Source of the DNA: an uncultured Roseibium sp.
GTDB lineage: Bacteria > Pseudomonadota > Alphaproteobacteria > Rhizobiales > Stappiaceae
NCBI RefSeq assembly: GCF_947494555.1
Contig: NZ_CANLVF010000004.1
Coordinates: forward strand, 310,001 to 374,000
DNA length: 64,000 bases
Direction of reading: 5' to 3'
Made by a program: the position numbers and the translations under genes. This document shows, piece after piece, positions 1-8,484 of the stretch (position 1 is the first letter of the stretch; every line of letters begins with the position of its first letter). Below the pieces are notes generated by a model, which saw nothing but the letters and a program-made list of their open reading frames with translations, searched no databases and had not been told where the DNA came from.

Positions 1-585
1 GCGTCGCTGCCAGAGGCCAATCTGGCGCCGCAAACCGACACGGTTTATCTGACTGTCGTCGATGAAGACGGGCTTTCCGTCTCCTTTATCAATTCGCTGT
101 TCGCCGACTTCGGCTGCGGGATCGTCGCGCCCGAAAGCGGTGTGTTGCTTCACAGCCGTGGCAAATCCTTCAAGGCGGAGCCCGGACATGCGAATTCCAT
201 CGATGGCGGCAAACGGCCGATGCACACCATCATTCCGGCGATGGCACTGAAAGACGGCGCGCCCTGGCTGTCGTTCGGTGTCATGGGAGGCCAGTATCAG
301 GCCTGCGGGCATGCACATCTTCTGACGAATATCATTGACTACGGTATGGATGTGCAGGCGGCGATCGATTTCCCGCGCATGTTCTTCGACATGGCCAGTC
401 ACGATCTCCAGGCGGAAAGACTGATCCCGGCTTCGACAATCGACGGATTGAGGGCGCTTGGACACAAGGTTGGTCCGGCGCCGGGCCCGATCGGCGGAAG
501 TCAGGCAATCATGATCGACAAGGCCCGTCATCTCCTGACAGCGGGGTCCGATCCGCGCAAGGACGGCCACGCGGCGGGATACTGA
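1..585 (+). CDS. gamma-glutamyltransferase, C-terminal part (5' end outside window)
   Basis: The frame is open from the first base, so the start lies left of the window and about 194 residues are visible. This is the small catalytic subunit of an Ntn-hydrolase gamma-glutamyltransferase. The visible piece contains DTVYLTVVDEDG, which aligns with the autoprocessing site of the family; by that alignment the nucleophile is Thr at visible residue 14. It continues through a family-typical FINSLFADFG stretch and a GGSQAI glycine-rich end. The enzyme transfers or hydrolyses gamma-glutamyl groups, for example from glutathione. Signal peptide and large subunit cannot be judged. The gene ends 81 bases before the multicopper oxidase on the same strand, with no clear functional link. 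The usual second Thr after the nucleophile is Val here, which suggests a YwrD-like or other divergent subfamily. Confidence 0.9.
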   Translation, partial: ASLPEANLAPQTDTVYLTVVDEDGLSVSFINSLFADFGCGIVAPESGVLLHSRGKSFKAEPGHANSIDGGKRPMHTIIPAMALKDGAPWLSFGVMGGQYQACGHAHLLTNIIDYGMDVQAAIDFPRMFFDMASHDLQAERLIPASTIDGLRALGHKVGPAPGPIGGSQAIMIDKARHLLTAGSDPRKDGHAAGY

Positions 586-666
586 CCTGCGTCATTACGG
601 ATCTTGCCTAAGCCATCAATCAGGTGTTCAGTGCGCCCGGACGCGCCTGAACTCATGAGGTAAACC

Positions 667-2052
667 ATGTCATGTATATCGCGCCGGGAGCTGCTGGCCG
701 GTGGTGCGGGCATGCTGGCGACGTTTTCAGCCGGTGGCTTGGTGGCGCACCAGGCACATGCAGCCAGCCACACCCTGAAGATGTCCCGTCTCGACCACAG
801 TATTCTGCCCGGGACGATAACGAAGGACATGATGAGCTTTTCGCCGGACGGGTCTCCACCGGTGCTCCGCTTCAGGCAGGGTGAGAAGGCAACCATCTCG
901 GTTGCCAACACCCTCAACGAAGCGTCTGTTGTGCACTGGCACGGCTTCAGGATCGCAAATGCGATGGATGGCGTGCCTTACCTGACCCAGTATCCGATCG
1001 AACCCGGGCAAACGTTTCGATATGAATTTGCGCCACCGGACGCCGGGACCTTCTGGTATCACCCGCATTGCAACACGCTGGAGCAGATGGCGCGCGGCAT
1101 GACTGGTGTGATGGTGGTCGAAGAGCCGGAAGACCCCGGCTTCAACCAGGATCTTCCGCTCAACATTCGTGATTTCAGGCTTGGCGGTGACGGTCAGTTC
1201 ATTTCCCTGTTCAAGGCACGAAGCGCCGCAAGGGGTGGCACGCTCGGGACCGTGTCGACGGTCAATTGGCAGGTGGATCCTGACTTTGAGTTGGAGGCTG
1301 GAAGTCTTGTGCGGCTGAGGCTTGCCGTTACAGATGTCACGCGCGTTGGGAAATATGAAATTGATGGCGGTGAGGCCGAGGTCATTGCGATCGATTCAAA
1401 TCCGCTGCCATCCCCTGTCCCGGCCAGGGACATCGAGCTGTCACCGGGACAGCGCGCGGACATCGCGCTGCGCATGCCCGATGAGGACGGCTCCGCTGTG
1501 AACCTTGTCCTGAAAAAGAAATTCGATCAGAAGGTTCTGGCGCGCTTTGTCGCCAAGGGCACCAGCCTAAGGCGGGACCTGCGCGAGTTGAAGCCGTTGC
1601 CTCCCAACCCCGTCCCGCAACCGGACCTCAACAATGCTGAAGTGATCGAGTTCGTCTTCGGTTGGTCACCGGAAGGCGATGCGCCTCAGGCCAGCATATG
1701 CGGTACGCTTGGCTACACCTTCTGGTCGATCAACCGGAAGGCCTGGCCGGGCGATCTCCCCGGTCCGCTGGATCCGTTGGCAACGCTGAAGCTTGGAAAA
1801 ACCTATATTTTACGGCTACGGAACGAAACGCCGAACGCCCATCCGATCCACCTTCATGGCGTCTCGTTCACGTTGCTGCGCTCGAACAAACGCAAGCTGG
1901 CACCGCTCGTGACCGATACGGCGCTGCTGCTTTCCCAGGAAACAATGGATGTCGCTCTGGTTGCGGATAATCCGGGAGACTGGGCGTTTCATTGCCACGT
2001 CATCGAACACCAGAAAACCGGCCTTGCCGGTTTTCTAAGGATAGCTGGCTGA
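667..2052 (+). CDS. Tat-exported multicopper oxidase
   Basis: 461 residues. The N-terminus carries a twin-arginine signal (SRRELLAGG, residues 5-13) followed by a hydrophobic stretch and a likely cleavage site near AHA (30-32), so the enzyme should be exported folded to the periplasm. All four copper motifs are present: HWHG (90-93), WYHPH (130-134), HPIHLHG (392-398) and HCHVIEH (442-448), the last with the Cys that ligates the type 1 copper. That is a complete type 1 plus trinuclear centre. The family oxidises cuprous ion, phenols or metals while reducing oxygen to water. The length fits compact CueO/laccase-like enzymes. There is no Met-rich insert of the E. coli CueO type, so copper detoxification is not assured. 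It ends 12 bases before a convergent small gene. Confidence 0.93.
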   Translation: MSCISRRELLAGGAGMLATFSAGGLVAHQAHAASHTLKMSRLDHSILPGTITKDMMSFSPDGSPPVLRFRQGEKATISVANTLNEASVVHWHGFRIANAMDGVPYLTQYPIEPGQTFRYEFAPPDAGTFWYHPHCNTLEQMARGMTGVMVVEEPEDPGFNQDLPLNIRDFRLGGDGQFISLFKARSAARGGTLGTVSTVNWQVDPDFELEAGSLVRLRLAVTDVTRVGKYEIDGGEAEVIAIDSNPLPSPVPARDIELSPGQRADIALRMPDEDGSAVNLVLKKKFDQKVLARFVAKGTSLRRDLRELKPLPPNPVPQPDLNNAEVIEFVFGWSPEGDAPQASICGTLGYTFWSINRKAWPGDLPGPLDPLATLKLGKTYILRLRNETPNAHPIHLHGVSFTLLRSNKRKLAPLVTDTALLLSQETMDVALVADNPGDWAFHCHVIEHQKTGLAGFLRIAG

Positions 2053-2064
2053 CGACAGAGTGTC

Positions 2065-2385
2065 TCAGGCAGACAGGGAGATCGTGTGGCTCCGCTCGTC
2101 GTCTTCATACGCCGTTAATGCACTGTAGTGCTGCAGCTGGTTCTCGCGTTCCAGGGGTGTTTCAGCGTGAGTCTCGCCATTTGCCAGCAACTGTGTCGCA
2201 TATTCAGCATGCGCACCATGGTAGGTCTCGCGCAATGCAGCTGACGCCACATGAAGCGGAACCATTGCCATGTCGGCAAATTGCCTGCTGCCGGTCGACG
2301 CAGCGTCTGTTTCGATTGAATGCGTTTCCTGCGGTTTTTGACGGATACGCAGTTCGTGAATGGCAGATACGGGTGTTACTTGCAT
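2065..2385 (-). CDS. small hypothetical protein, MxVxPVSA type
   Basis: 106 residues with no recognised domain. The ATG is preceded by a clear Shine-Dalgarno sequence (GGAGA, 7 bases upstream), which argues for a real gene. The protein begins M-Q-V-T-P-V-S-A, and the next minus-strand gene (2620-2958) begins M-R-V-N-P-V-S-A, so the two share an N-terminal signature. The remainder is polar, without membrane segments, and ends in an acidic DDE patch. It converges on the multicopper oxidase with only 12 bases between stops. Function unknown. Confidence 0.6.
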   Translation of the reverse strand: MQVTPVSAIHELRIRQKPQETHSIETDAASTGSRQFADMAMVPLHVASAALRETYHGAHAEYATQLLANGETHAETPLERENQLQHYSALTAYEDDERSHTISLSA

Positions 2386-2540
2386 CTTGATGTCTCCGTG
2401 GCGGGCCAGTCCGTGGCCAATCGGGTCGGAGGTCCGGGGTCTTCCGGAACTTCATTCAATATAGGTACCCGTGCAGCAGAAAACTGTGCCGTGCATCACA
2501 TTTGATGCGTGTTCACGCACGAGTGCTGACGGCGTGAAAA

Positions 2541-2567
2541 AAAGACCCGGAGCAAAGCTGCTCCGGG
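2541..2567 (-). terminator. rho-independent terminator downstream of the 2620-2958 gene
   Basis: A perfect 9-base-pair GC-rich stem (CCCGGAGCA / TGCTCCGGG, 2546-2554 and 2559-2567) with a 4-base loop. On the minus strand it is followed by a run of seven T (the A-run at 2537-2543). It lies 53 bases beyond the stop of the 2620-2958 gene. Confidence 0.85.
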
Positions 2568-2619
2568 CCAGGAACTCCAGTGGTACATCTGGAAACCGAA
2601 AAACTTGAAAGCACCGTCG

Positions 2620-2958
2620 CTAGCGGTGGGTCTTGATCAGGTGTCCCGCCAAACGCTGGCGCGGCAGCGCCGCGGTCGCCCGATAGGCTTCTGAACAGAT
2701 TTCAGGAACTGTCTTTCTGCGCGGGCGTGGGTAAAGTTCACCGTCGCGGGTCGCAATCAGATGCGCCAGAAACACAGAGTTCGGATGATAGTGCGTAAAC
2801 AGGGCATCCTGGCTCCGGCCATGCTCCGGCTCCGTCGAAGGCGGCGGTGGCAGATACCCGGCAAAGTCCGGCTGAGCTTCGGCGCGTGCCTCTCCCGTTG
2901 CGGGACGCCTGCGCCTCACATTGGAACGGCTTGTTGCACTGACCGGGTTTACTCGCAC
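2620..2958 (-). CDS. small hypothetical protein, MxVxPVSA type, Arg/Pro-rich
   Basis: 112 residues from a GTG start. The N-terminus M-R-V-N-P-V-S-A resembles its neighbour at 2065-2385. The middle is proline-rich, and the C-terminal half (FLAHLIA, then an RPRRKTVPEICSEAY segment) looks like small conserved proteins seen widely in Hyphomicrobiales and annotated only as hypothetical; that comparison is from memory. No membrane segment and no Cys pair. A good terminator follows the gene. The ribosome-binding site (GAGGCG) is only fair, so the start is moderately certain. Confidence 0.6.
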   Translation of the reverse strand: MRVNPVSATSRSNVRRRRPATGEARAEAQPDFAGYLPPPPSTEPEHGRSQDALFTHYHPNSVFLAHLIATRDGELYPRPRRKTVPEICSEAYRATAALPRQRLAGHLIKTHR

Positions 2959-3158
2959 AAATCTACGCCTCGTTGTTTCAGAATGGCACGCTCGGTGCCG
3001 TCATGACTGAAACGTCGCAATCACCATGCCAATATAGGTAGGCGTTAACCTTTTGTCCGCGGAATCCGGCCAAATCATGGTCACAAAAGTTAACGGATTG
3101 GTGCGCTACCGGACAGATTTATGTGAGCCGGCGTGATGATAGGCAGCCGGCTTTTGCA

Positions 3159-3665
3159 TTATTGGAAGTATGAATGGGCGAATGCGCCGAGAACGGCGCC
3201 GACAAATGCGGTCGCGGCGCTGATTGCGGGAATGGCCCACCAACGCAATTCGCGTTTGTGTTCTATTGCCCTGGAATGCAGCTGAATGGCGGAAGCGATC
3301 AGCGTCTCGATCTGGCTGCTGGTGAGGGGTTCCCGCGTGAGCTTCTTTTTTTCGCCTGCCGACAAGGACGAGATTTCGTCAGGTGTCATGTTTCGGTCAG
3401 CGTCCGGAGAAAACGTTCGCCCGGTTGCCCATCGCCAGCGAATGCCAACCCAGTTTGCGTCTTCACCATCGTCTTCCGTTGTATTGGTCCGAAAGAACTC
3501 GGGATGTTCCCGGCATACCTCAAACCAGTCCTCTCCGCTTTGAGGCAGGCCGAGTTGCGCGGACCAAAGGTCGGCTTTCCGGCTGGTGTGCCTGTCATAT
3601 GCCCCCATGACCTGGATGGCGGCAATGACGTCCTGCAATCGGTTTTCTTTCAGATAGGGTGACAT
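3159..3665 (-). CDS. hypothetical membrane-anchored protein
   Basis: 168 residues, ATG preceded by AGGG. Residues 1-140 are soluble and contain a Trp-rich segment (WVGIRWRWATGR) and an acidic stretch (TTEDDGEDAN). The C-terminus carries one hydrophobic helix (about 144-164, WAIPAISAATAFVGAVLGAF) and only four residues beyond it, which fits a C-tail-anchored inner-membrane protein facing the cytoplasm. No family recognised. It starts 32 bases downstream of the symporter stop on the same strand and could be co-transcribed with it. Confident that it is a gene, not what it does. Confidence 0.65.
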   Translation of the reverse strand: MSPYLKENRLQDVIAAIQVMGAYDRHTSRKADLWSAQLGLPQSGEDWFEVCREHPEFFRTNTTEDDGEDANWVGIRWRWATGRTFSPDADRNMTPDEISSLSAGEKKKLTREPLTSSQIETLIASAIQLHSRAIEHKRELRWWAIPAISAATAFVGAVLGAFAHSYFQ

Positions 3666-3697
3666 TGACCAACCCTATTCGATCAAGGAGCTTCTCA

Positions 3698-5134
3698 TCA
3701 ATTCGCTTCGGGATCCTTCCCGGTCCAGGCCGTTCGGTCGATATCCAGATCCTTGAACTTGTCCGGATCAAGAACCGGCCGGGCAACACCCGCGTTCACC
3801 TGTTCCTTGAAGTCGTCAAGAATACGCTTTGCGGTTGGAAACAGCATCATCAACGCGAGCAGGTTCACCACCGCGAGAACTCCCATCAACGGATCTGAGA
3901 AGAAGAACACCGCTGTTGCGCCGGGTGCCGTCGCGCCCAGGAAAACCACGCCCATGACCAGAACGCGCAAGATCTGGATTGCAGCGGAATTTCCTGTCAT
4001 CGACGTCAGGGCGTTTTCGCCGAGATAGTAGTTGTAGATGATCGAGCTGAATGCAAACAGCAGGATCGCAAGCGTCAGGAAATAGCTCGTCCAACCGCCC
4101 AGATGCGAGGCGAGCGACTGTTGTGTCAGCACGATCCCGTCGACGGCTTCATCACCGGGCGTATAGACATCGCCAAGCAGAATGATCAGGGCCGTGCAGG
4201 TACAGATGATGATTGTGTCGATAAAGACGGAGAAGGACTGGGTTATCCCCTGGCTGATAGGGTGGCGGACATCGGCGGTTGCTGCGACGTTTGGCGCTGA
4301 GCCGAGCCCGGCTTCATTGGAAAACAGCCCCCGGCGCAGGCCTTGTGCAAGTGCGGCGCCCATGCCGCCACCGACGGCTTCTTCGAGCCCGAACGCGTTT
4401 GCCACAATCATGTAAATGGCGGCCGGCACCTCCGTGACATTTACAAGGATCACGATCAGCGCCATCGCGACATAGCCGACAGCCATGATCGGAACGATCA
4501 CGTCCGCCACCTTCGCGATCCGGTGAATGCCACCGAAGACGATCAGGCCGGTTACGGCGGTCAGGCCAACCCCCGTCCAAAGGCGGTCGATCCCGAGGCT
4601 TTCTTCCGCCGCGCCTGCGACCGTGTTGCCCTGGAACGCGTTAAAACCGAACGCGAAAGACGCGATCAGGCAGATGGCATACAGAACCGCGAGCCAGCGA
4701 TAGTCCGTACCCAGACCGTGGATGATGGTGCGCGCTGGACCGCCGCGAAATGTTCCATCGCCTTCGGAGCGTTTGTAAAGCTGCGCCAGCGAACACTCGA
4801 TCAGGCTTGTGCACATGCCGACGAGCGCGACGGCCCACATCCAGAAGACAGCCCCCGGACCGCCAAGAGTAATCGCGACGGCGACACCCGCAATATTTCC
4901 GCCTCCAACCCTGCCTCCGACGGACAGAAGCAGCGCTTCACGTGCCGAAATCGCGTTGGGGTCACCGGTCTGGTTCTTAGAAGAAAGGACCCGGAACATT
5001 CTTTTGAAAAACCGGATCTGAACGAAGCCCGTCACGACGGTGAAGAAGACACCGATAATCACCAGGAACGGAATGAGCGCCCATCCCCAGGTCAGTGTTT
5101 CAATCAAGCCAAAAAAAGACTGAACGAATTCCAT
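3698..5134 (-). CDS. AGCS-family sodium:alanine/glycine symporter
   Basis: 478 residues from the ATG at 5134, chosen because GGAGGGG lies just upstream; a longer frame to 5230 lacks such a site and its extra N-terminus is polar. The protein is strongly hydrophobic with about ten membrane helices and shows AGCS features: SVGGRVGGGNIAGVAVA near the N-terminus, GGPGAVFWMW, and NEAGLGSAPNVAATA in the middle. The family brings D/L-alanine, glycine or related small amino acids into the cytoplasm with Na+. It is unlinked to amino acid enzymes here, so the substrate cannot be fixed. A single promoter region of about 200 bases separates it from the rplT terminator. Confidence 0.92.
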   Translation of the reverse strand: MEFVQSFFGLIETLTWGWALIPFLVIIGVFFTVVTGFVQIRFFKRMFRVLSSKNQTGDPNAISAREALLLSVGGRVGGGNIAGVAVAITLGGPGAVFWMWAVALVGMCTSLIECSLAQLYKRSEGDGTFRGGPARTIIHGLGTDYRWLAVLYAICLIASFAFGFNAFQGNTVAGAAEESLGIDRLWTGVGLTAVTGLIVFGGIHRIAKVADVIVPIMAVGYVAMALIVILVNVTEVPAAIYMIVANAFGLEEAVGGGMGAALAQGLRRGLFSNEAGLGSAPNVAATADVRHPISQGITQSFSVFIDTIIICTCTALIILLGDVYTPGDEAVDGIVLTQQSLASHLGGWTSYFLTLAILLFAFSSIIYNYYLGENALTSMTGNSAAIQILRVLVMGVVFLGATAPGATAVFFFSDPLMGVLAVVNLLALMMLFPTAKRILDDFKEQVNAGVARPVLDPDKFKDLDIDRTAWTGKDPEAN

Positions 5135-5340
5135 GGATCTACCCCTCCATTGAATCGCGTCGGCGCATTTGTTGTCGCGCTCGTACCTGATAGATCCAAC
5201 AGCGTAGGACCGTCGTGAAGGGTTTTGCAATAAAAAAGGGAAGTGTTTTTAAAAATACAACTCTTGAGTGGCTTCCGGTTCAATCGTTGAGATTGCCTGA
5301 TGCCAGGTCCGATGAGACGCCAATCATCCGCAGTCAAAGC

Positions 5341-5369
5341 AAAAAAGCGCGGTCGATGGACCGCGCTTT
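5341..5369 (-). terminator. rho-independent terminator of rpmI-rplT
   Basis: A perfect 11-base-pair stem (5344-5354 with 5359-5369) with loop GATG. On the minus strand it is followed by a T-run (A-run at 5341-5346). It lies 24 bases beyond the rplT stop. Confidence 0.9.
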
Positions 5370-5393
5370 CTGAAAATCTATTTCGCAATGACC

Positions 5394-5753
5394 TTAGGCG
5401 GCCAGTGCGCCCTGTGCCTTGTCGACCAGGACCTTGAACGCGTCAGGCTGGTTGATGGCGATGTCGGACAGAACCTTGCGGTCGACTTCGACGCCGGCCT
5501 TGTTCAGACCGTCAATGAAACGGCCATAGGTCATACCGTGCTGGCGTGTTGCCGCGTTGATGCGCTGGATCCAGAGCGACCGGAACGTGCGCTTCTTGGC
5601 CTTGCGGTCGCGGTAGGCGTATTGTCCTGCCTTCTCGACGGCCTGCTTGGCAACGCGGATGGTGTTCTTGCGGCGGCCGTAATAGCCTTTTGCTGCCTTC
5701 AGAACTTTTTTGTGGCGAGCGTGGGCGGTTACGCCCCGTTTGACGCGTGACAT
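5394..5753 (-). CDS. rplT: 50S ribosomal protein L20
   Basis: 119 residues, the standard L20 length. Starts MSRVKRGVTAHARHKKVL and contains GRRKNTIRVAKQAVEKAG and FRSLWIQRINAA, all diagnostic. It binds 23S rRNA early in 50S assembly and in many bacteria represses its own operon. It follows rpmI by 26 bases. Unlike the common order, neither infC nor pheST is adjacent: the operon ends in a terminator and a transporter follows. Confidence 0.98.
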   Translation of the reverse strand: MSRVKRGVTAHARHKKVLKAAKGYYGRRKNTIRVAKQAVEKAGQYAYRDRKAKKRTFRSLWIQRINAATRQHGMTYGRFIDGLNKAGVEVDRKVLSDIAINQPDAFKVLVDKAQGALAA

Positions 5754-5779
5754 TTAGATGATCTCCTTCGGGGCTGGCG

Positions 5780-5977
5780 TTATGCGTACGGCAGGAACTG
5801 CTTCACGATGCGGGCATCCTGATCGCTCAGCGTGGTTGTTCCACGGGCGTTGCGGATGAACTTGTTCGTGCGCTTGATCATGCCATGGCGCTTGCCGGCC
5901 TGCGCGGTTTTCACCTTGCCGGTCGCGGTCACCTTGAAGCGCTTCTTGGCGCCGGATTTCGTCTTCAGCTTGGGCAT
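5780..5977 (-). CDS. rpmI: 50S ribosomal protein L35
   Basis: 65 residues starting MPKLKTKSGAKKRF, the invariant L35 N-terminus, which fixes the ATG at 5977 even though the frame is open further upstream. Strongly basic and ends KQFLPYA. It is a structural component of the large ribosomal subunit. It heads a two-gene operon with rplT, and the 270 bases upstream hold the promoter with no infC. Confidence 0.98.
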   Translation of the reverse strand: MPKLKTKSGAKKRFKVTATGKVKTAQAGKRHGMIKRTNKFIRNARGTTTLSDQDARIVKQFLPYA

Positions 5978-6249
5978 TTTGCATCCTTTCCTTGGCGTAT
6001 CCGCTGAAAGCAGACACTTTCTTTGTTGGAGCATTCAGAGCCGACACGGCATGCCCTTTTCTGCCGGGAGGACCTGCATCGGAATGCAGTAATCCAGTCC
6101 ACGACGAGCCGGACGACTCTGGACCGGGCGCTTATATGGGAGGTTTCGGCGGATTGCAACCGGATTCAGAGCGGTAACCGCGACTTTTGGGGCCGCGGTT
6201 CGCGACAGGAAGGCACACCGTGCCTGCGCCTATTCGCCAATGCTTGGTA

Positions 6250-6864
6250 TCACGCAGCCAGTCTGCATTCCTCCTTGGCTGCCGCTATCCGTTCCGCAAC
6301 AGTTTCAGCATCGCTCGTCGTGCCCTGCACCGAGATGAACCGGATATCCTCTATCCCTAGAAATGTGAGCAGAAATTTCAAATAGGGTTCAACAAAATTG
6401 GCAACGGCAAAAGGTTGGCCTTCAAGATACCCTTCAGCGCCATAGGCACAGACAACGACCGCGCGGCGCGTCCTTGCCAGACCCTGGAACGACCCGTCTT
6501 CATAGGAAAAGGTATGCCCCATCCTGACGATCTGGTCGATCCAGGCCTTGAGCGCTGCCGGGACGCTGAAGTTGTAGATAGGGGCGGTGATCAGAAGCGT
6601 GTCGGCGTCCTGAAGTTCTGAGATCAGCGCGTTGGAAAGCGCTGTCGCTTCCCTGAGGCCATCTGTCATGTCGGCGGATGGCGTATAAAAGCCTTCGATA
6701 GTTCTCTGACTGATCAGTGGGATGGATCCGTCGGCCACGTGCCGGGAAATCACGCGGCAGTCCGGATGTTTTTCGCGAAAGCAGGCTTCAAAGTGGTCTG
6801 CCACCGCCGTGGAGTGCGAGCCGGATTGGCGTGAACTGGAATTGATGCGCAAGAGCAGTGTCAT
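6250..6864 (-). CDS. azoR: FMN-dependent NADH-azoreductase
   Basis: 204 residues from the ATG at 6864, which has CGGAG nine bases upstream. The flavodoxin-like fold is visible: an N-terminal beta strand and FMN phosphate loop (SSSRQSGSHS), then the family signature PIYNFSVPAALKAWIDQI followed by RMGHTF. The family uses NADH and FMN to reduce quinones and azo compounds by two electrons and protects against thiol/quinone stress. It is transcribed divergently from a LysR regulator 94 bases away, the usual arrangement for regulator control of an azoR/NAD(P)H-quinone reductase. Confidence 0.92.
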   Translation of the reverse strand: MTLLLRINSSSRQSGSHSTAVADHFEACFREKHPDCRVISRHVADGSIPLISQRTIEGFYTPSADMTDGLREATALSNALISELQDADTLLITAPIYNFSVPAALKAWIDQIVRMGHTFSYEDGSFQGLARTRRAVVVCAYGAEGYLEGQPFAVANFVEPYLKFLLTFLGIEDIRFISVQGTTSDAETVAERIAAAKEECRLAA

Positions 6865-6958
6865 TGGAAATCTCCGTTGTGAGATGCCCAAGGCTATTTC
6901 TGCGCCTGGTGAAGAAAAACACGATGTCGCGCAGCAGAATCGTGCGTAAACTGCATGA

Positions 6959-7852
6959 ATGGATATTCAATCTCTCAAGACGCTGCTTCTTGTGCGCGAT
7001 CTCGGCAGCATCGCCGGGGCTGCGCGTGCGCTGAACGTCGATGCGTCCAGCGTGTCGCGGATCGTTGCCAATGTGGAGCGCAGCCTCGGCGTCAGGATCT
7101 TCCAGCGCAGCACACGGAAACTGGCACTGACCGAGGAGGGTGGGCGATACCTTGACAGGATCGCGCCGCTGCTCGAGGAGCTTGAAACAGCCGGGGAGGA
7201 AGCGGCATCACAAGGAGCGCTGCCTAGGGGAACGCTCAAGATGACCGCATCGGTTGCCTTTGCGCAGGAAGGCATCATGCCTGTGCTGCCTTTGTTTCAG
7301 GAGCGCTATCCGGATCTGTCGGTCGAGCTCTATCCGTCCGACTACAACATGGATTTGCTCGCAGAAGGCCTTGACCTGGCGATCCGGCTGGCTGCCGCGC
7401 CGAAGGGAGATCTGATTTCCACCAAACTGTTTGCCTCACATTACCGCGTAGTCGCGTCGCCGTCTTATTTGGAGCATTTTGGGCCGGTTGAGGCTCCAGA
7501 GGACCTCAAGGATCACAATTGCCTTTGTTTTGCGTTGCCGGGTTTTCGAAGCAGCTGGAAGTTCCGGCAAAGGGGTGCCGCGCCGTTTCAGGTTGATGTC
7601 TCGGGCAAGACAGTGATCGCGAGTGCATTGTCGTTGCGCGAAGGCGCGCGCCTCGGCATGGGCGTTGCGCTTCTGGCCAACTGGTTGATCCGGAGCGATC
7701 TGAAAGAAGGCCGGCTCATCGATCTTTTCCCGAATTACGACTGCGCGGCGACTGATTTCGATACGGCCGCCTGGATCCTTTACCCGAGCAAGGCCTATTT
7801 GCCGCGAAAGGTCCGCGTTATGGTCGACTTTCTGAAAGCGGAAATGCGGTGA
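6959..7852 (+). CDS. LysR-family transcriptional regulator
   Basis: 297 residues, the usual LysR length. An N-terminal winged helix-turn-helix (about residues 2-60: LKTLLLVRDLGSIAGAARAL and ASSVSRIVANVE) is followed by a periplasmic-binding-protein-like effector domain. Divergent from azoR, so it most likely controls azoR and itself from the 94-base intergenic region. The effector is unknown; quinones or azo-type electrophiles are a reasonable guess. Position two of the HTH reads ASSVSRIVANVE rather than the commoner QPAVSRQI, as in the AaeR/DsdC-like subgroup. Confidence 0.93.
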   Translation: MDIQSLKTLLLVRDLGSIAGAARALNVDASSVSRIVANVERSLGVRIFQRSTRKLALTEEGGRYLDRIAPLLEELETAGEEAASQGALPRGTLKMTASVAFAQEGIMPVLPLFQERYPDLSVELYPSDYNMDLLAEGLDLAIRLAAAPKGDLISTKLFASHYRVVASPSYLEHFGPVEAPEDLKDHNCLCFALPGFRSSWKFRQRGAAPFQVDVSGKTVIASALSLREGARLGMGVALLANWLIRSDLKEGRLIDLFPNYDCAATDFDTAAWILYPSKAYLPRKVRVMVDFLKAEMR

Positions 7853-7872
7853 CTATCGTCGGGCGCAGATGA

Positions 7873-7928
7873 AACCCCTGTTCTCCGTAGGTGCGATGCT
7901 TTGGAGCATCCACCAGCGTAACGGGGTT
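7873..7928. repeat. nested inverted repeat (intergenic palindrome)
   Basis: Outer arms AACCCC (7873-7878) and GGGGTT (7923-7928) enclose a second imperfect stem, GGTGCGATGCT (7890-7900) with AGCATCCACC (7905-7914). It lies 20 bases after the LysR stop, so it may end transcription or be one more element of the palindrome cluster that follows. Confidence 0.7.
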
Positions 7929-7941
7929 CAGGAATATCGTC

Positions 7942-8403
7942 ATCCCGGCCAAGCGTAGCGCGAGCCGGGATCGGCGAGGCAAAGACCCGTCGGCTTCTTG
8001 AGTGGCCTCCCGGCAGACCCGGGCTCTCCGGCCCCGGATCTCCGCTGCGCTGCGTCCGGGGTGACGAAAGAAGAGTCAAGTTTCGGGGTTTTGGAAGGTG
8101 CGGCCAGTTCCAATTTTCTTGTCATCCCTGCGCAGGCAGGGATCCAGTAATCTCTTGTCTGGTCGCTATTATCATTTGCGAGCCACACATATTACTGGTT
8201 CCCGGTCTTGCCGTTTGTACGGCAAACCGGGATGACAACCTTTGGATGAACGATCGTACTCCGTTACGGTCCAAGTGAAGAGAAAATAACCTCATCCTGA
8301 GGTGCGACGCGCAGCAGAGCCTCGAAGGATGGGCTACACGGGTAGAGTGCTCGCCGCTGATCCTTCGAGACGGGCCTCTGGCCCTCCTCAGGATGAGGCC
8401 GTG
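7942..8403. repeat. composite palindromic intergenic repeat, copy 1 of a ~460 bp direct duplication
   Basis: A stretch of about 460 bases that recurs almost unchanged at 8485-8944, the repeats spaced about 542 bases apart. It is a mosaic of hairpins: ATCCCGG...CCGGGAT at the left end, GTCATCCCTG...CAGGGAT, a TTGCCGT/ACGGCAA stem, and CCTCATCCTGAGG (8290-8302) paired with CCTCAGGATGAGG (8386-8398). Such ATCCCGG and CTCATCCTGAGG palindromes are common between genes in Hyphomicrobiales. Open frames across it (for example 8122-8730 minus) translate the repeats and are not genes. Confidence 0.85.
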
Positions 8404-8484
8404 GCAGAACAGACTTTTTGCCCAATCGACCAGGCACATTAGCGAAGCCGTCTTTGCCGCACGGCGTACAAATTTCCCGGCGTA

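Noticed and set aside
3120..3155. Terminator with stem AGCCGGC/GCCGGCT
   Set aside because: The 13-base loop is long, and the T-run lies on the plus strand, where no gene ends; on the minus strand there is no T-run.
4343..5218. Plus-strand frame of 291 codons opposite the symporter
   Set aside because: It is antisense to a well-recognised AGCS transporter; the peptide is low-complexity and strongly charged with no family pattern.
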